This document shows, piece after piece, positions 48,344 to 59,718 of a DNA stretch of 64,000 bases (the first letter of the stretch is position 1; each line of letters starts with the position of its first letter). The notes beneath the pieces were generated by a model. It saw nothing but the letters and a program-made list of their open reading frames with translations, was not told the origin of the DNA and made no database searches. The stretch is from Parascedosporium putredinis (Eukaryota > Ascomycota > Sordariomycetes > Microascales > Microascaceae), in NCBI GenBank assembly GCA_949357655.1, contig CASHTG010000008.1, forward strand, positions 310,001 through 374,000, in the 5' to 3' direction. The translations under genes were made by a program, and so were the position numbers.

Positions 48344-49532
48344 ATGTCCAAGTACACCCACTTTGAGGCTCTTCCCCTGCACGCCACATTCGGCGCCGAG
48401 CTCAAGGGCATCGATTGGCCGCATATCAACGCCGATGTTGTAGCGGAGATCAAGGCCGCAGTCGACGAGGTACAAGGGTCCCTCCATCTAGAAAAAGAAC
48501 CCCCAAAAGGCTACACAAAGTCTTAAAGAAGAAGAAAAAAAAAAAAAAAAGAAGATAGTTCAACATCTCTCGCTAACACTGGCGCTCCCTTTAGTACGGC
48601 GTCTGCGTGCTCCGCAACACCGGCCTCGACGACGCCGCGCACGTCGAGTTCTCCAAGCAACTCGGCGAACTCGACAACATCAAGCGCTTCATCCACCCAG
48701 GCCGCAAGATGCGCTACGCCCACTACGAACTCTTTGACGCCTCCAACCTCGACGAGAACAATGAGCTCCTCGACCTGAACTCGCCCCGCGCCCATGCCAA
48801 CCGCGTGAGTCCCCCTTTATTCTCTGACCTTTCAATTACCCCTGTAAAAACTAACACACAAGGTTCCCCCACCCTAGGGCAACGGCCTCTTCCACAGCGA
48901 CTCAAGCTACAACCCCGCCGCGCCTCCTACTCCCTCCTCCGCGCCGCCATCCTCCCCCGCCGGCACCGGCGGCGCCACCCAATTCGGCGACTCCCGCACC
49001 GCCCTTGCCCAGCTCCCCGAACCCCTCAAGTCCAAGCTCCTCGCCGCCGACTACGTGGGCGGCCACACCTTGCCCAGTCCCGCCGCCTCGGCTCCCCGAG
49101 TACTTTGCCGACATCGACCCCTCCACCTTCCCCATGGTGCGCCACCGCATCACCCAGCTCCACGAGCAGTCGGGCCGCATGACCCTCTACGTCGGCGCCC
49201 ACCTCCACCACATCGAGGGCCTGCCCGAGGAGGAGAGCGCCGCCCTTAGGGACCAGCTCAAGGCCTGGGTCGGCCGCGACGAAAACGTCCTTACCGTCGA
49301 CTGGGAGCAGCCTGGTGACCTCGTCATCTGGGACAACAGGTCGACCGTTCACAGGGCCTTGGGCGGCGAGTTCGTCGGCAAGTATAAGAGAGATTTGAGG
49401 AGGACCACAGTGCACGACGAGGGCAAGGGCGCGTGGGGGCTCAACGAGCTGGCAGAAAACCCTTCGTTTGATATGGGACACAAGACCCTGGCGAGGGCGC
49501 AGCCAGCCGCCCCGGCCACCGTGACTGTTTGA
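48344..49532 (+). CDS. TauD/TfdA-family Fe(II)/2-oxoglutarate dioxygenase
   Basis: There are three exons (48344-48469, 48595-48804, 48878-49532) and about 329 residues. The N terminus FEALPLHATFGAELKGIDW is typical of the family. The iron ligands are visible: HxD in GLFHSDSSYNP and the distal His in WDNRSTVHRALGG. The 2-oxoglutarate-binding Arg lies in KYKRDLRRTTVHDEG. The segment RMTLYVGAHLHHIEGLPEEE is characteristic of the 2,4-D dioxygenase-like fungal branch. These enzymes hydroxylate small acids or sulfonates, but the substrate here is unknown. Frame slips occur at 48913-48916 (one C missing), 48954-48958 and 49094-49097 (each one C extra, or two missing). With them the length is divisible by three. 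Intron 1 contains a run of 16 A. It is co-oriented with the GMC gene 1.1 kb upstream. Confidence 0.85.
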
Positions 49533-49878
49533 TAAAGTGGCTCGAAGCCTGCGGAATCAACCGCCAATGTAACAGATGATGTACGAAGTAGGATCATAAT
49601 TCATGAATCGTAGGGGCCGCTGTTAAGAGACACAAGATTGGAACTGCGCTGTTTGTAAACCTTGACACGAGTAAATTGAATGGGTTCCAATGCGTTTTTC
49701 AATTCATTGGGGAAAATTTGTAACACCAAAGCTCATCCAAAGAGGCTCTCAAATCGACTTTTTCTGGAGGGGGCTAGATGACAAAAAGAAAAAGAACAAA
49801 AACTCCGAGCGGGAACGATTTACGTCTCCACGCACTCTAATGCAAAACGAAAAAGGAGGGTAAGGCTCAGCCTATATA
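49533..49878. other. Tail-to-tail 3' regions
   Basis: This convergent spacer lies between the dioxygenase and phosphoribosyltransferase genes. It is AT-rich, with TTGTAAA-like elements near 49650-49730. No gene is seen. Confidence 0.6.
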
Positions 49879-50692
49879 TCAAGGGCTGTTCTTCGCTGCA
49901 AGCGCCTCGGCGGCAAGCCTGTCGTGGTCTTCGATATCGATCGCCTCCCAGGGATAGCAAATCCAAACGTCTTTGACAGTACGCGCAGCGACGTACCTGC
50001 CCTCGGCCTGCATGTCGGTGGGAAGAGTTCCCTTCTTGGGCTTGTCCTTGTTCTGCATAAAGAGAAAACAGCAACAGTTAGCAAGAGTTTTTGGTACGAC
50101 TTAGGGTTGGGGGAACACAAGGGATCTGCAGGTATCCGAAAGACATACATGAAGAACAAAGATGCTAAACTTAGTCTGGGGCGCATCAGGGCCCATCCTC
50201 TGCCTGGCAGCCTCCACATCCTTCTCGAGCTCCTTCACGGCATAGTCGAGGGTCGTGCGGGTGTCGTCGACCTCATCAACGATCAGAATGTTCTTGCCGA
50301 CGAGGTTCTCCATCTGGCCCAGGGCGCTGAGGTCGAGCCACTGGGTACGGGTGACCTTGGTGCCGGGAACCTCGACAACGTTGTCGGGACCAAGGGAGGG
50401 AGGCTCTCGTAGAGGGAGAGGCCGATGGCCTGGATGGGGATGTTGGGGCCACCTTCGCGCCTGAGGAACGATCGGAGAATACGAGCGGGGATGAAGCCGC
50501 CGCCACCAATGGCGATCATGAGCTGGGGCTGGATTTGCTCGAGGATGTGAGGAGCCGACTCCTGGCAGAGCCTGTGGACCTGTAGCACAAAAGAAGGAAA
50601 GAATTTGACGTTAAAGACAGGACGTAAACCAAGGCGTAAGCGGAAACAGGGGCGCTTACATCGTTATAAGTGACGTAGAGCTTTTCAACCAT
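49879..50692 (-). CDS. hpt1: Hypoxanthine/xanthine/guanine phosphoribosyltransferase
   Basis: There are three exons (50692-50660, 50579-50149, 50052-49879) and 212 residues. Colinearity with yeast Hpt1/Xpt1 is strong. It includes YVTYNDVHRLCQ at the start, IAIGGGGFIPARILRSFLRR, the PRPP-binding loop NILIVDEVDDTRTTLDYAV, FVLHNKDKPKKG and the base-pocket region VKDVWICYPWEAIDIEDHDR. The enzyme salvages free purine bases to nucleotides using PRPP, in the cytosol. One C is missing in the run opposite 50394-50396, shifting the frame after SLYESLPP. Correcting it gives 639 bases. Whether it prefers xanthine or hypoxanthine/guanine cannot be settled by eye. It is divergent from PRPP synthetase 2.45 kb away. 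Confidence 0.92.
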
Positions 50693-53143
50693 CTTGGCGG
50701 TAGGACAGAAATTTCAAGATATGTTTAAGTGGGATTGGGATTGGCGGGGTTGATGCGAAGTGGTGGGATGAACTCGACGATGGGTTTGCGCCGAGGTTCA
50801 AGTAGGAAATAATAGGAGAGAAACTTGTAGTCGAATATGCTGGAAAAGATTTCTCCTTATCAAGGGCAAAAGAGAGATAGGCAGACGCGGCGGATAGGCA
50901 GTCTCGTTTGTCAACTCAAGTGGCGGCGGCGCGGGAGGTCGTGCGTTCGTGCGGTTCGTGCGTGATGCAAGAAGGACTGCGGGGGCGGGGTAGTTTTGAC
51001 GAGTGATGGCGGGCTCCGAACTGCTTGTTGTCGGAGGAAGCAACTTTGAAGATGAGGGAACCGAAGAAGAGGGTATAGAGGAGTGAAAGAAAAAATAAGC
51101 AAGGAAGCTATATTCATAGGGACCGGCGCGATAGGGGAAGAAAAGAAACAGGAAAAAAAAATCTAGAATATGGGTCGAAAATTTTTAGGGTGACGATGTG
51201 GAGACTGCTACGATCTTGACTTAGTCGAGACTCTAATTCGTCTGCTCTCAGTTTTTTGTCTCTTCTTCTTGTCGTCGTCCTCACACAGAACACGCATTTC
51301 AAAGGGCAAGAACGACCAGGAAGCACACAGCCACTGAATGCGGGGCAAGAGCACAGGACCGAACCTTCCCTCGCGTTGTTGACTTGGTTTGCCAGTGCTG
51401 CTCTTGGGGAGGATTTCGGCGATCTCCTACGGCTCTGGATTGGATGAGAGGGGCTCGAATCCTCTTCAATTGATCAATCTCATTTGTACTTGTTCCCCAA
51501 TGCGCGCCCCCATTCCATCCATGGCGGGACCGCCACTATACCTGCCGTTTTGGAGCAATGGACCGCAAGAGAGCAACGCTCACTCAAGGCGCTCTCCCAC
51601 GCGACTAGTTGGCCTGTCCAGGTTGACTGCGCTTACAAGACCGTGGATCTGTCCATCTAATCCCCATGGCCTTGTTTCGTACTCCCAAGACAGTTGGCAG
51701 GTTCTGCTAGTCACAATCTATCAATTCATCTCCCAGCCAATGTATTCATCAATGCCTGCGCAGCTTTGCGACGTCGGTTTAGCGGCTCATCCATAGGGTG
51801 GGACCTCCAGTGCCGAAGTTTGGGGACCGCCCCAAGCCCAAGGGTGCAGGGCTGAAGAAGTGTTCTACAAGTCGGAGAGAGTTTTAGTGTCCAAACTCAA
51901 ACCGAGGTTAGTCGTACCACCACTTAGTACCAGGCCTTTGGACCCTGAGACAACGTGAAGCATAGAGCCGACACTCCCACACCATTTGTAAAGTGGCAGG
52001 TCGAGCTAAGATATATTTCTTTCGTCTACTACTCTTCATCGGGTCTGTCGTTAAAGCCGATGGACGAGGCAGGCTGATGCGGCGTTTTCGTTCCTCCACG
52101 CCCCAGTCGCAATATGTGGTCACAATACGTGCAGGTGGCTGGTTTTGGACATATCGCCCGTATCTACGAGTTCATCATCCAATTATTCGAGAAACCAGGG
52201 TTCTGCTCCAGCGCTAGCACCTATTTGCTGACCGAGAGAGAAAACATTGGGCGACGGGGGCACGTTTTTTGCTCCTCTTGATCGGGCAGGGGAATCGGAT
52301 CGGGTGTGCAAGGGTTAGCCTCTCGAAAAGAAAACTCGGGGTCGATCGCATGCCAGAGATTCGTTTAAAAGGGCGTCATGCCCCCGAATATGGGGGAGGT
52401 CTCGCGATCCTGTGCCTTGTCCCTGACGAAGATGCATCCGTTTTGTGTCGAAAACGCCTCCCGCTTTATAATGAGTGGTTTTATCACCAACCACCAACCC
52501 CATGGCTCTTCAACCTCGGTGATGGAATTCTCAAACGAGGATTGCGGATACGGATGATGACTTTATGAACCCTCTTTGAGCCTTCTGTTTTCTCCTCGGT
52601 GCACGCAGTAGCTTTGGGAAAGGGCGCCAAAGGCAAACCCGAGAGTGGATTTGCACGGCCCGCCCGCCGAGCAGAATAGCCGAAGCCACTGACGGGCTGG
52701 CTTCAGCTGTTCAGAATTACTAGCGCTAGCTTCCAAAACAGAATGTTGCCATTCCTCTGCCCTTTGCACGACGGCGGTCACGCATGGCGAAAACCTTCGC
52801 TTCTGAGGCCGAACGCCTCGGAAATCGACCCCGCCTTCCGTTTCGATCCGCCCCTCCAGAATTTTTTCCTTCTTTGTTTGGCCGGTTTTCTTTTCCCTTT
52901 AATCCCGTGATTTCCCCAGACGCAATTGGCACTGGTGCTCATAACCTGAGTTGAAACGTCAACAGTCATCGGCTCAAAGACCTTTTTTTTTTTTTTTTCT
53001 CTTTACCTTTAAGCACGCTACCTGCAGTATTCCTCACTCAGCACGGCGCTTCTCTACGCATATTATCCCGATAGCTCCCTTTTGAGAAAAGCGATTTCAA
53101 CATCCTTACCCTCTAGGCTGCAATTGGCGCATCTCAACGCACA
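50693..53143. other. Shared upstream region of two purine-metabolism genes
   Basis: This is a 2.45 kb gap between divergent starts. A run of 17 T lies at 52983-52999, about 150 bases before the PRPP synthetase start, followed by C/T-rich leader sequence. Short frames are present but none is convincing. No TATA box is clear. Confidence 0.5.
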
Positions 53144-54519
53144 ATGTCCACCCCTAATGAGATCAAGCTCATCAGTGGCAGCAGCCACCCCGAGCTCACC
53201 GCCCAGGTCGCCCACTGGTAAGCGAAGCCGTCACCACGCTCCCACCCACCGCGGGCTGCTATTTTACCTAGGAGGATTGTTGTCAGGGCGGCGCAATGAG
53301 GGAAATCAGAGTCGCTTGTCGATGACGTCGCTGACTTTGATCCAGGCTCGGCATCGAGGTCGCCAAGACCATGAGCATCCCCTACTCAAACCAGGAGACC
53401 TCGATTACCATTGGTGAATCCGTTCGTGATGAAGATGGTACGCTCGCTTCCCTCGCCTTTTGTCCCTTCTTTAGTCCCCTCCTTCGAGGACGAGGCCCTT
53501 TCCAGCCGAACACTCAGCCCCTCTGCTAAAGACACGACCCCACTAATCCCATGCCATAGTGTTCATTCTGCAAACGACCGCCCCGGCGATGTCAATGACG
53601 GTCTCATGGAGATGCTCATCATGATCCACGCCTGCCGAACCGCCAGTGCCCGCCGCATCACCGCCGTTATCCCCAACTTCCCTATGCTCGCCAAGACAAG
53701 AAGGATAAGAGCCGTGCCCCCATCTCCGCCCGCCTCGTCGCCAACATGCTCCAGAGCTCCGGCTGCGTACGTTTAACCTCATATATGACATCTGTGAAAC
53801 CCTGCATCTTGTGGTATAAACTAACACGAGACTCTTTTCTTCTACCTATAGGATCACGTCATCACCGTCGATCTCCACGCTTCTCAAATCCAGGGCTTCT
53901 TCAGCGTGCCCGTGGACAACCTCTATGCCGAGCCGTCCGTCATGAAGTGGGTCAAGGAAAACCTCGACATCTCCAATCTTGTCATTGTCTCCCCGACGCC
54001 GGCGGTGCCAAGCGAGCCACCTCCATGGCCGACCGACTCGATGTTCCTTTCGCGCTTATCCACAAGGAACGTCCCCGTCCCAACGTTGTCGGTCGCATGG
54101 TTCTTGTCGGAAACGTCAAGGACAAGATTGCCATTCTCGTCGACGACATGGCCGATACTTGTGGCACTCTAGACAAGGCCGCCACCACACTTATGGACCA
54201 CGGCGCCAAGGAGGTTTTGGCTATTGTCACTCAGTACGATCACTCCATCGTTTTGTGTTCTCTCTCCTCTACGCTTCTCCCAGAGCCTCGAGCTAACCTT
54301 TTTTCTTGTAGCGGTATCCTTTCTGGCAAGGCCATTGAGATCCTCAACAAGTCCGTTCTCAGCCGACTCGTCGTCACCAACTCCACCCCTCTCGGCGACA
54401 AGATTGACCGATGCCCCAAGCTCCGCGTCATCGACATTTCAAGGACGCTGGCCGAGGCAATTCGCCGAACCCACAATGGCGAAAGCGTTAGTTACTTGTT
54501 CCACCACGTTCCCATGTAA
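53144..54519 (+). CDS. prs: Ribose-phosphate pyrophosphokinase (PRPP synthetase), Prs2/Prs4-like
   Basis: There are five exons (53144-53217, 53346-53437, 53560-53766, 53852-54233, 54312-54519) and 321 residues, the usual family length. Visible signatures include IKLISGSSHPELTAQVA, SITIGESVRDEDVFILQT, ARRITAVIPNFPYARQDKKD, the divalent-cation site DHVITVDLHASQIQGFF, and the PRPP-binding loop ILVDDMADTCGTLDKAA. HGILSGKAIEIL follows. The enzyme makes PRPP from ribose 5-phosphate and ATP for purine, pyrimidine, histidine and tryptophan synthesis. The N-terminal half resembles yeast Prs2/Prs4 more than Prs3. Filamentous fungi have several paralogues that form hetero-oligomers. Three one-base deletions interrupt the frame: C run 53581-53584, T at 53683 and C run 53991-53994. 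Introns are canonical. Confidence 0.93.
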
Positions 54520-55488
54520 ACCCCGTCGATCGTCCAAGGCACGTTTAGGATTGGTATGGCCCGGGAGGTGTAGACGGGGTTATCGGGTCCCCGTTCGCGA
54601 TGCAACATCTGAGGACCGCCAGCCCAGCCAACTTTGATCTCCCTCTACTTCGCGGCTACAGATCCAGCGTGGTTCGCATCGTTTGGTTATACCTTGTGTT
54701 TCTTTTTATTTCTATTTTTTGGTATTTCTTTTTTCACCGGATTGGGCAGGGCGTTTAATAGGGTCGAGTTTGATAAAAAGAAATCTTGAAATACCTCATT
54801 CTCGGGTTGGATCGGTCTGCGGCATACTTTTCTTTATGCATATAGATACTTATTTTACTCCTACACGTCATCACTGCTGCTGTTCCTGCTCTTGCTCGCG
54901 TTCTTTGGAAACAAAGGTGCACTCTACTTCCTTGTCTAGGCAGGCGTGCGGATTCTACCTGCGCCTAGTTTCTGGGCAGCGGTTGATTTGTGCCTTTTTG
55001 TCGAAAACCATATTATCTTGGCGTCAGCGCGGGTTAGTTGAGCAGGACGTGGGGTTTAGCGCATAAGACCAGGGCAACTTGGCAATTGTCTTTTTGATAT
55101 CATTTTCTACTTTTTTGGTGTTTATCTATCTTCGGTTTCTCGAAGCTCTTTATACTATCGTATCTGTCTCTCATGGACAGGCTCGAGGGAATGGTGTATA
55201 CATAGGTGAAGTGACTTTATCGTGCGTGGGGTACATACATTCTGGGGGATTTTGTGCAAGGTTTGTTGGAACAATCTGCGATAACAATCTCGTGTGCAGG
55301 GGTTTTATATGCTTACTCGAAGCGAACCGTGGGAAGTGATGTGCAGGGAATCTTAAAAGCAAGGGATGTTTTTCTTCGCAACTATGACGAACAGGGACGA
55401 CTCAAAAGCAACAATGGAGTGCGGGTGCCTCGCGGGTATGACGGACCTGAGCTGATCGGAAAAGCTCAAAGTCAGATAAAGTTCGACT
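54520..55488. other. Tail-to-tail 3' regions
   Basis: A strongly T-rich segment (54690-54735) follows the PRPP synthetase stop and probably directs 3' end formation. The rest is AT-rich with no supported gene. Confidence 0.6.
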
Positions 55489-57343
55489 TTAGATATCGAC
55501 AAACGCCAGCCTGCCGTCCTCACCGAGCGGCCCGATCTTGGGGCCATCCAGAATGGCGCTGAGGACCGCGTTGCCCATGCAGCTATCGTCTAGGCCCTGA
55601 GGCTGGTCATTCTTGACCACTTCCTTACCCTTGCCTTTATCGACCTTGCCGGGGCTGGGTGGAGCGGGCCCAAGGCTGGGTTTAGGAAGAATAAAGTCCA
55701 TGTCATCGGGGGCGTCGCCCTGGCCGTTGGCACCACAGCGCCATCGGGCTCCCCACCTCCGCGGAACGACTTCCTCGGGGGCAGGGGCTTCGTCCGCCTG
55801 CGCGTCGGTCTCCTTCACGGCCTTGTCCATGAGGGTGTCCTTGCGCTCGCGCCATGCGTCGTACGGGCCAGGCAGGTAGGGCCCACTCGGCATAGCGACG
55901 CCTGGGTCGCTGCCCTTTGGCTGGGGGTAGATGGTAAAGTCGAGGTGCCGGATAAAGGCAATGGGGAGGACCCAGCGCGTTCGGCGTTCGAAAATCAGCT
56001 GCTGCTTCTTGTCGTGGTGGATGATGTACAGGGAGACGTCGAGGTAGACTTTTCGAAAGACGCGCCACATCTTGCCCGCGAAGCCGGTGAGGCTGGGCCG
56101 AGGAAACGACCTGTTGGCGTTGAACGCGGGCACGAGGCAGCTGCGGATGTCTTGGATACCGGGACGGATCTTGCGCATCTTACTGAGGCGCGTGAGGTAC
56201 ACGGCGCGGTGGGTGGGGAACAGGCGGGCCCCGATGGCGAAGCGGATGTCGTGGCCGTCGAGCAAGAGGCCCCAGTGAAGCACGGCGAGAGTGAGGCCCA
56301 TGGTCTCGGCGAGGCGGACGGAGCCCTCGACGCCGATTTCGCCGTGAATCTCCTTGAGGCCCAGGGGCCGGTTGCCGACGCGCCGGACCTTGGGGTTGTT
56401 GGCGGCGTCTCTGCCCAGAAACAGCTCGAGGAGGCAGTACGTGTTATCCGGGTCGTCGATGGCGGCGTCCTGGAACTGGGGGCGACGAAGCGCCGGATGA
56501 TGTGCACGCGAAACGCCTCGTTGGTGGGGCAGATTCGGTCAATGTGCAGGGCCCTGACGGGAGTTTGTGGGGGACGTCGGGATCCCGCATGACCTCGGGG
56601 AAGAACCGGACGATTTGGCGGGTCTTGAGGTAGCCGACCGGCTTGGGGACGGAAGGGAGCAGCCGGGCGAGGGCCACGTCCTCGTTGGTGCCGATACGGA
56701 ACCAGCGGGACCAAAAGCTCATCTCGTCGTACACGGCGGAGATGTGCTCCCATTCCTTGTTGATCTTGGCGAGATTCTAGCCCACCTTGAGGATCTGAGG
56801 GCGGCCGTGGGGGCCGGAAATGCCGTACACGCGCGAGACGTCGTCGCCCGCGAGCAGGACGAGGGGCTCGATCAGCTTCGCGATGACCCTGGCCTCGGCG
56901 TTGGGGCTCCTGCGATTGGCCTTGGGGTTTTGGGAGGCTTCCTCGGCGGCGACGAGCGAGGCGAAGTCGCCGGGCCGGTGCTGGAACAAGAGCTCGATGG
57001 GGTCCGGGGTGGGAGGGGCAAGGGGGCGTAGGCTTCCTTGAGAAAAGCGGTGATTTTGTCCTTGAACTCGTGGAAGATTTCCTTGAAGGTGCGCTTTGCC
57101 TTTTGCGCTGGAGATTTTCGGGGTCTTGGCCCTCGAGAGCTTGCTTCTCGAAGTCTTGGCCCTCGGGGACTTGCTTCTCGGCGTCTTTCTGGGCCTGGGC
57201 GCCGTCGGCAGGGGGTTCGCTCTTGTCATCTATATTTTTCAAGTCCTCGAGCTGGAAACCATGGTCTCCTTCGTCGTGGATCGGAGAAGGGATGTAAGGG
57301 GATAGCCCTCGGTCGATGAGCAGTCGTCGCCGTTGGTATCCAT
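55489..57343 (-). CDS. DUF3669-domain protein, possibly decaying
   Basis: The coding path runs from the ATG at 57343 to the stop at 55489 and gives about 619 residues. The N terminus is acidic with short VPEGQDFEKQALEGQD repeats. The middle has EARVIAKLIEPLVLLAGD and VYDEMSFWSRWFRIG. The C-terminal DUF3669 region shows YCLLELFLGRDAANNPKVRR, then ETMGLTLAVLHWGLLLDGHD and FPRPSLTGFAGKMWRVFRKV. The family is common in filamentous ascomycetes and has no known function. Five single-base deletions are needed: near 57310, 57100, 57005, 56570 and 56475. In addition, an in-frame TAG lies at 56777-56779 with coding sequence in the same frame on both sides, which an indel does not explain. The 9-base GT...AG around it is too short for an intron. 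A pseudogene is therefore possible, as is a base error. Confidence 0.62.
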
Positions 57344-58094
57344 GTCGTGATAAGGATCGTTAGCCTGCTCATCTGGAATTCTGGTTTTGTTCGACGAAAT
57401 CGTGTTTAGGCTGCTGCCGGGGGAAGTGGGTAGTCTTGCTCGGGCTCGTAGCGATATTGGTAATAGGATGGCCAGACTTCGAAGGGGGCCAACTGCTTCC
57501 CTTCGCCGGCGAGGGGAATACCCGCCATTTTTTGTTTTTTTTCGATCGCCACTGGCTACAGCCTTTTATGTTTGTGGGCTAGGTAGAGTGGAAACGCTGA
57601 AACGCTTGAGGTTTGTGTTCTGCGCTTGTGAGGGTGATGATATGGGTGTTCGTGAGAAGTGAAGTGAAGAGTGAAAGAAGAAGCTCACATCCGGTTTATA
57701 TGTGCGTGTAGAGAAAAGGGATTAGGGTAGGGGCGATGATTATTGAGCATGTCAATAACAACACGACTTTCTGAAAGATGATGAATCACTAGCTGGAACA
57801 AGGAAGGAGGGTTGGGGCCGAGGGTCGGTGGTTACCCAGCAGGGGATTGAGAAGCCGTTGATATGATTTGGAGATGTGAGAGAAGGAAGGTACAATCAAG
57901 TCTAGTGTTGAGTTCTATTCTGCTATGCAATATATGCCCAAGGGTTCCAAGATACATATAGGGAATGAAAAAAGGCTGAAACAGGCAAGAATGGGAAAAG
58001 GGTATATCCAAAAGAAAGAAAAAGAATACATGACCAAACTTGGACAAAGAGGCCGGCTACCCTCCCGAGCCCCTTGCGCACCAAGTGTCGTCCA
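57344..58094. other. Intergenic region
   Basis: The DUF3669 promoter is on the left and the 3' end of the mitochondrial-protein gene is on the right. An A/G-rich segment lies at 57960-58030. No further gene is supported. Confidence 0.55.
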
Positions 58095-59078
58095 TCATCC
58101 CGTCGTGCCCTCGCGCTCGTGCCTCTCCTTGAGCTTTTTCTCGACCTTCATAAACTCGCGGATGCCAACGGGGACATTCTTGTACAGCTCCTCGTCCCAC
58201 AAGTCCTTGGCGATCTTTTGAGGCTCGACGGGCGCCGCCCAGTTGGACTCGGAGCCGCCGCCGTCGTCGTCCATGCTACCAGCGGCGTGGACGTCGACCT
58301 TTTCCTTTTGCGCTTCTCGGCGGCCAAACTGGCGTCCTTTCGAGCTTCTTGCGGAGTGGCGGTGGCCGCTGCTGTTCCTGGCCTCTTTTCTTGACGGCGC
58401 ATCTTCCGCAGAGGACGAGGCAGCGAGACGGCGAGTGGCTTCGGTACTGGCGGCGGCGTACTCTTCCATATCCTCGCGGTACTGGTCCCAGACGCAGTTG
58501 ACGCAGCCGCTCATGCAGCAGTTGTCAGGTTCCTCCGGCTTAGGGGCACGAGGACACCCGCGACGAGGGTGGCTTGCGCGGCGGGGTCGATGGAGCGCCG
58601 GCGAGAAGGTCCGGAGAGGGCGGCGCCGAAGACGACGGCGGCTCGCTCGGCGGGCGTGGGCTCTCGGATGGGCGAGGGCGTCGTAGCCGCGGGTTCTGGC
58701 GCGGAGGCGGCGTCGGAGGAGGAGGAAGAGGAGGAGGCCGTGGAAGTAGGTTCAGTGGGAGTGTCCGTGTCCGTGTCGGACTTCTTCTTGCGGCCGCGGG
58801 TCTTGGTGGATTTCGCAGCTGGCTTCTTCTCGGGCGTGGCGGGCGATGGGGGTGCCGGTGACGCGGGGGTTCTGGCGCCGGGGGCTGCGGGGGCGGTATG
58901 GGCTTGCGGCCGCCGTGAACCTGTGGAGGCAGCTTGTACTCGAGGAGGGCTTCGTAGAAGCCGCCCCGGGGTGGACTTGGGACTGCGAGGTCTTGGGTTT
59001 GGCTGCCGTTGCGTACAGGCGGGTGTGGCGGGCGGCGGAGAGGAGGGGCCGCACCCTCGCGGGGAGAGAAGGGTTCAT
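58095..59078 (-). CDS. Oxidoreductase-like domain protein, predicted mitochondrial
   Basis: This is a single-exon gene of about 328 residues. The N terminus, MNPSLPARVRPLLSAARHTR followed by LYATAA, is an arginine-rich amphipathic presequence typical of mitochondrial import. A Pro/Lys-rich linker follows, then a Ser run. The conserved block PAERAAVVFGAALSGPSRR leads to VLVPPKPEEPDNCCMSGC and VNCVWDQYREDMEEY, the signature of the oxidoreductase-like N-terminal family (OXLD1 in animals). The Cys-rich NCC...GC...C motif is intact. The C terminus is charged, with KEARNSSGHRHSARSSKG and a final amphipathic KKLKERHE. The biochemical role is not established. One base appears missing near 58967-58970, in the Pro-rich stretch 58850-58910 and at about 58540. 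It is divergent from the 59719 gene. Confidence 0.78.
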
Positions 59079-59718
59079 GGTGAAAGGGAGACTGAACCCG
59101 TTTGCGAGGGTTTTGGGAAAAGAGAGAGAGAGAGGAGTTTGTGGAGGAGGGACGAGACAAGGGAAGAGAAAAAAAAAAGAGCGAGGCTTTGTCTATGCTA
59201 TCGTAGAGTCATATCTGATGTTGATCGCGCGGAGGTTGTGTCGGTTCTAAATGGATTTAGATCTGGGCCAATCGTGGGCGTTGACATCATATTCTGCACC
59301 TCGGATTTATGCCGCGGGTAACTTTTTTCTTCTTTTTCTTTTTTTTTCTTTTTTGTTCCATTGAAGTGGGGGACGCAATGTTCCTGGACCCAACTTCTGA
59401 TGGACTCGAATGGGAAGGCGGTGACTGGTCAATTCCCGGCAGAATCTTCATGTGCAGCAGCTTCCATGGGCCTGAAGCTACCCAAGCAAATGTACCTTTT
59501 TCGGGTTACGCGATTTCCAAACATCCGCCCACGCGTGCGCAAACTGTCTGATGTAGACCATTTCGTACGACCCGACCACATCGCCACGCCGCCCGCGAAA
59601 ACAACAATACGATCTCCGAACCCATGACCACTAGCGCATGAGGGAGGTTTCTAAGTTGATCAATTTTTCCCCCGAAAATTATTGAGACAGCGGTGCTTGA
59701 CAGGACGAAAAATTGCCA
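59079..59718. other. Shared promoter region
   Basis: This is divergent promoter DNA with a T-rich tract at 59327-59356. Short frames overlap on both strands. No gene or clear core element is seen. Confidence 0.5.

Noticed and set aside
44597..50692. A biosynthetic gene cluster formed by GMC, TauD and neighbours
   Set aside because: No backbone synthase, transporter or cluster regulator is present, and the next genes are housekeeping purine enzymes.
51430..51470. Possible tRNA B-box-like sequence GCTCGAATCC
   Set aside because: There is no matching A box or acceptor stem in the flanking 80 bases.
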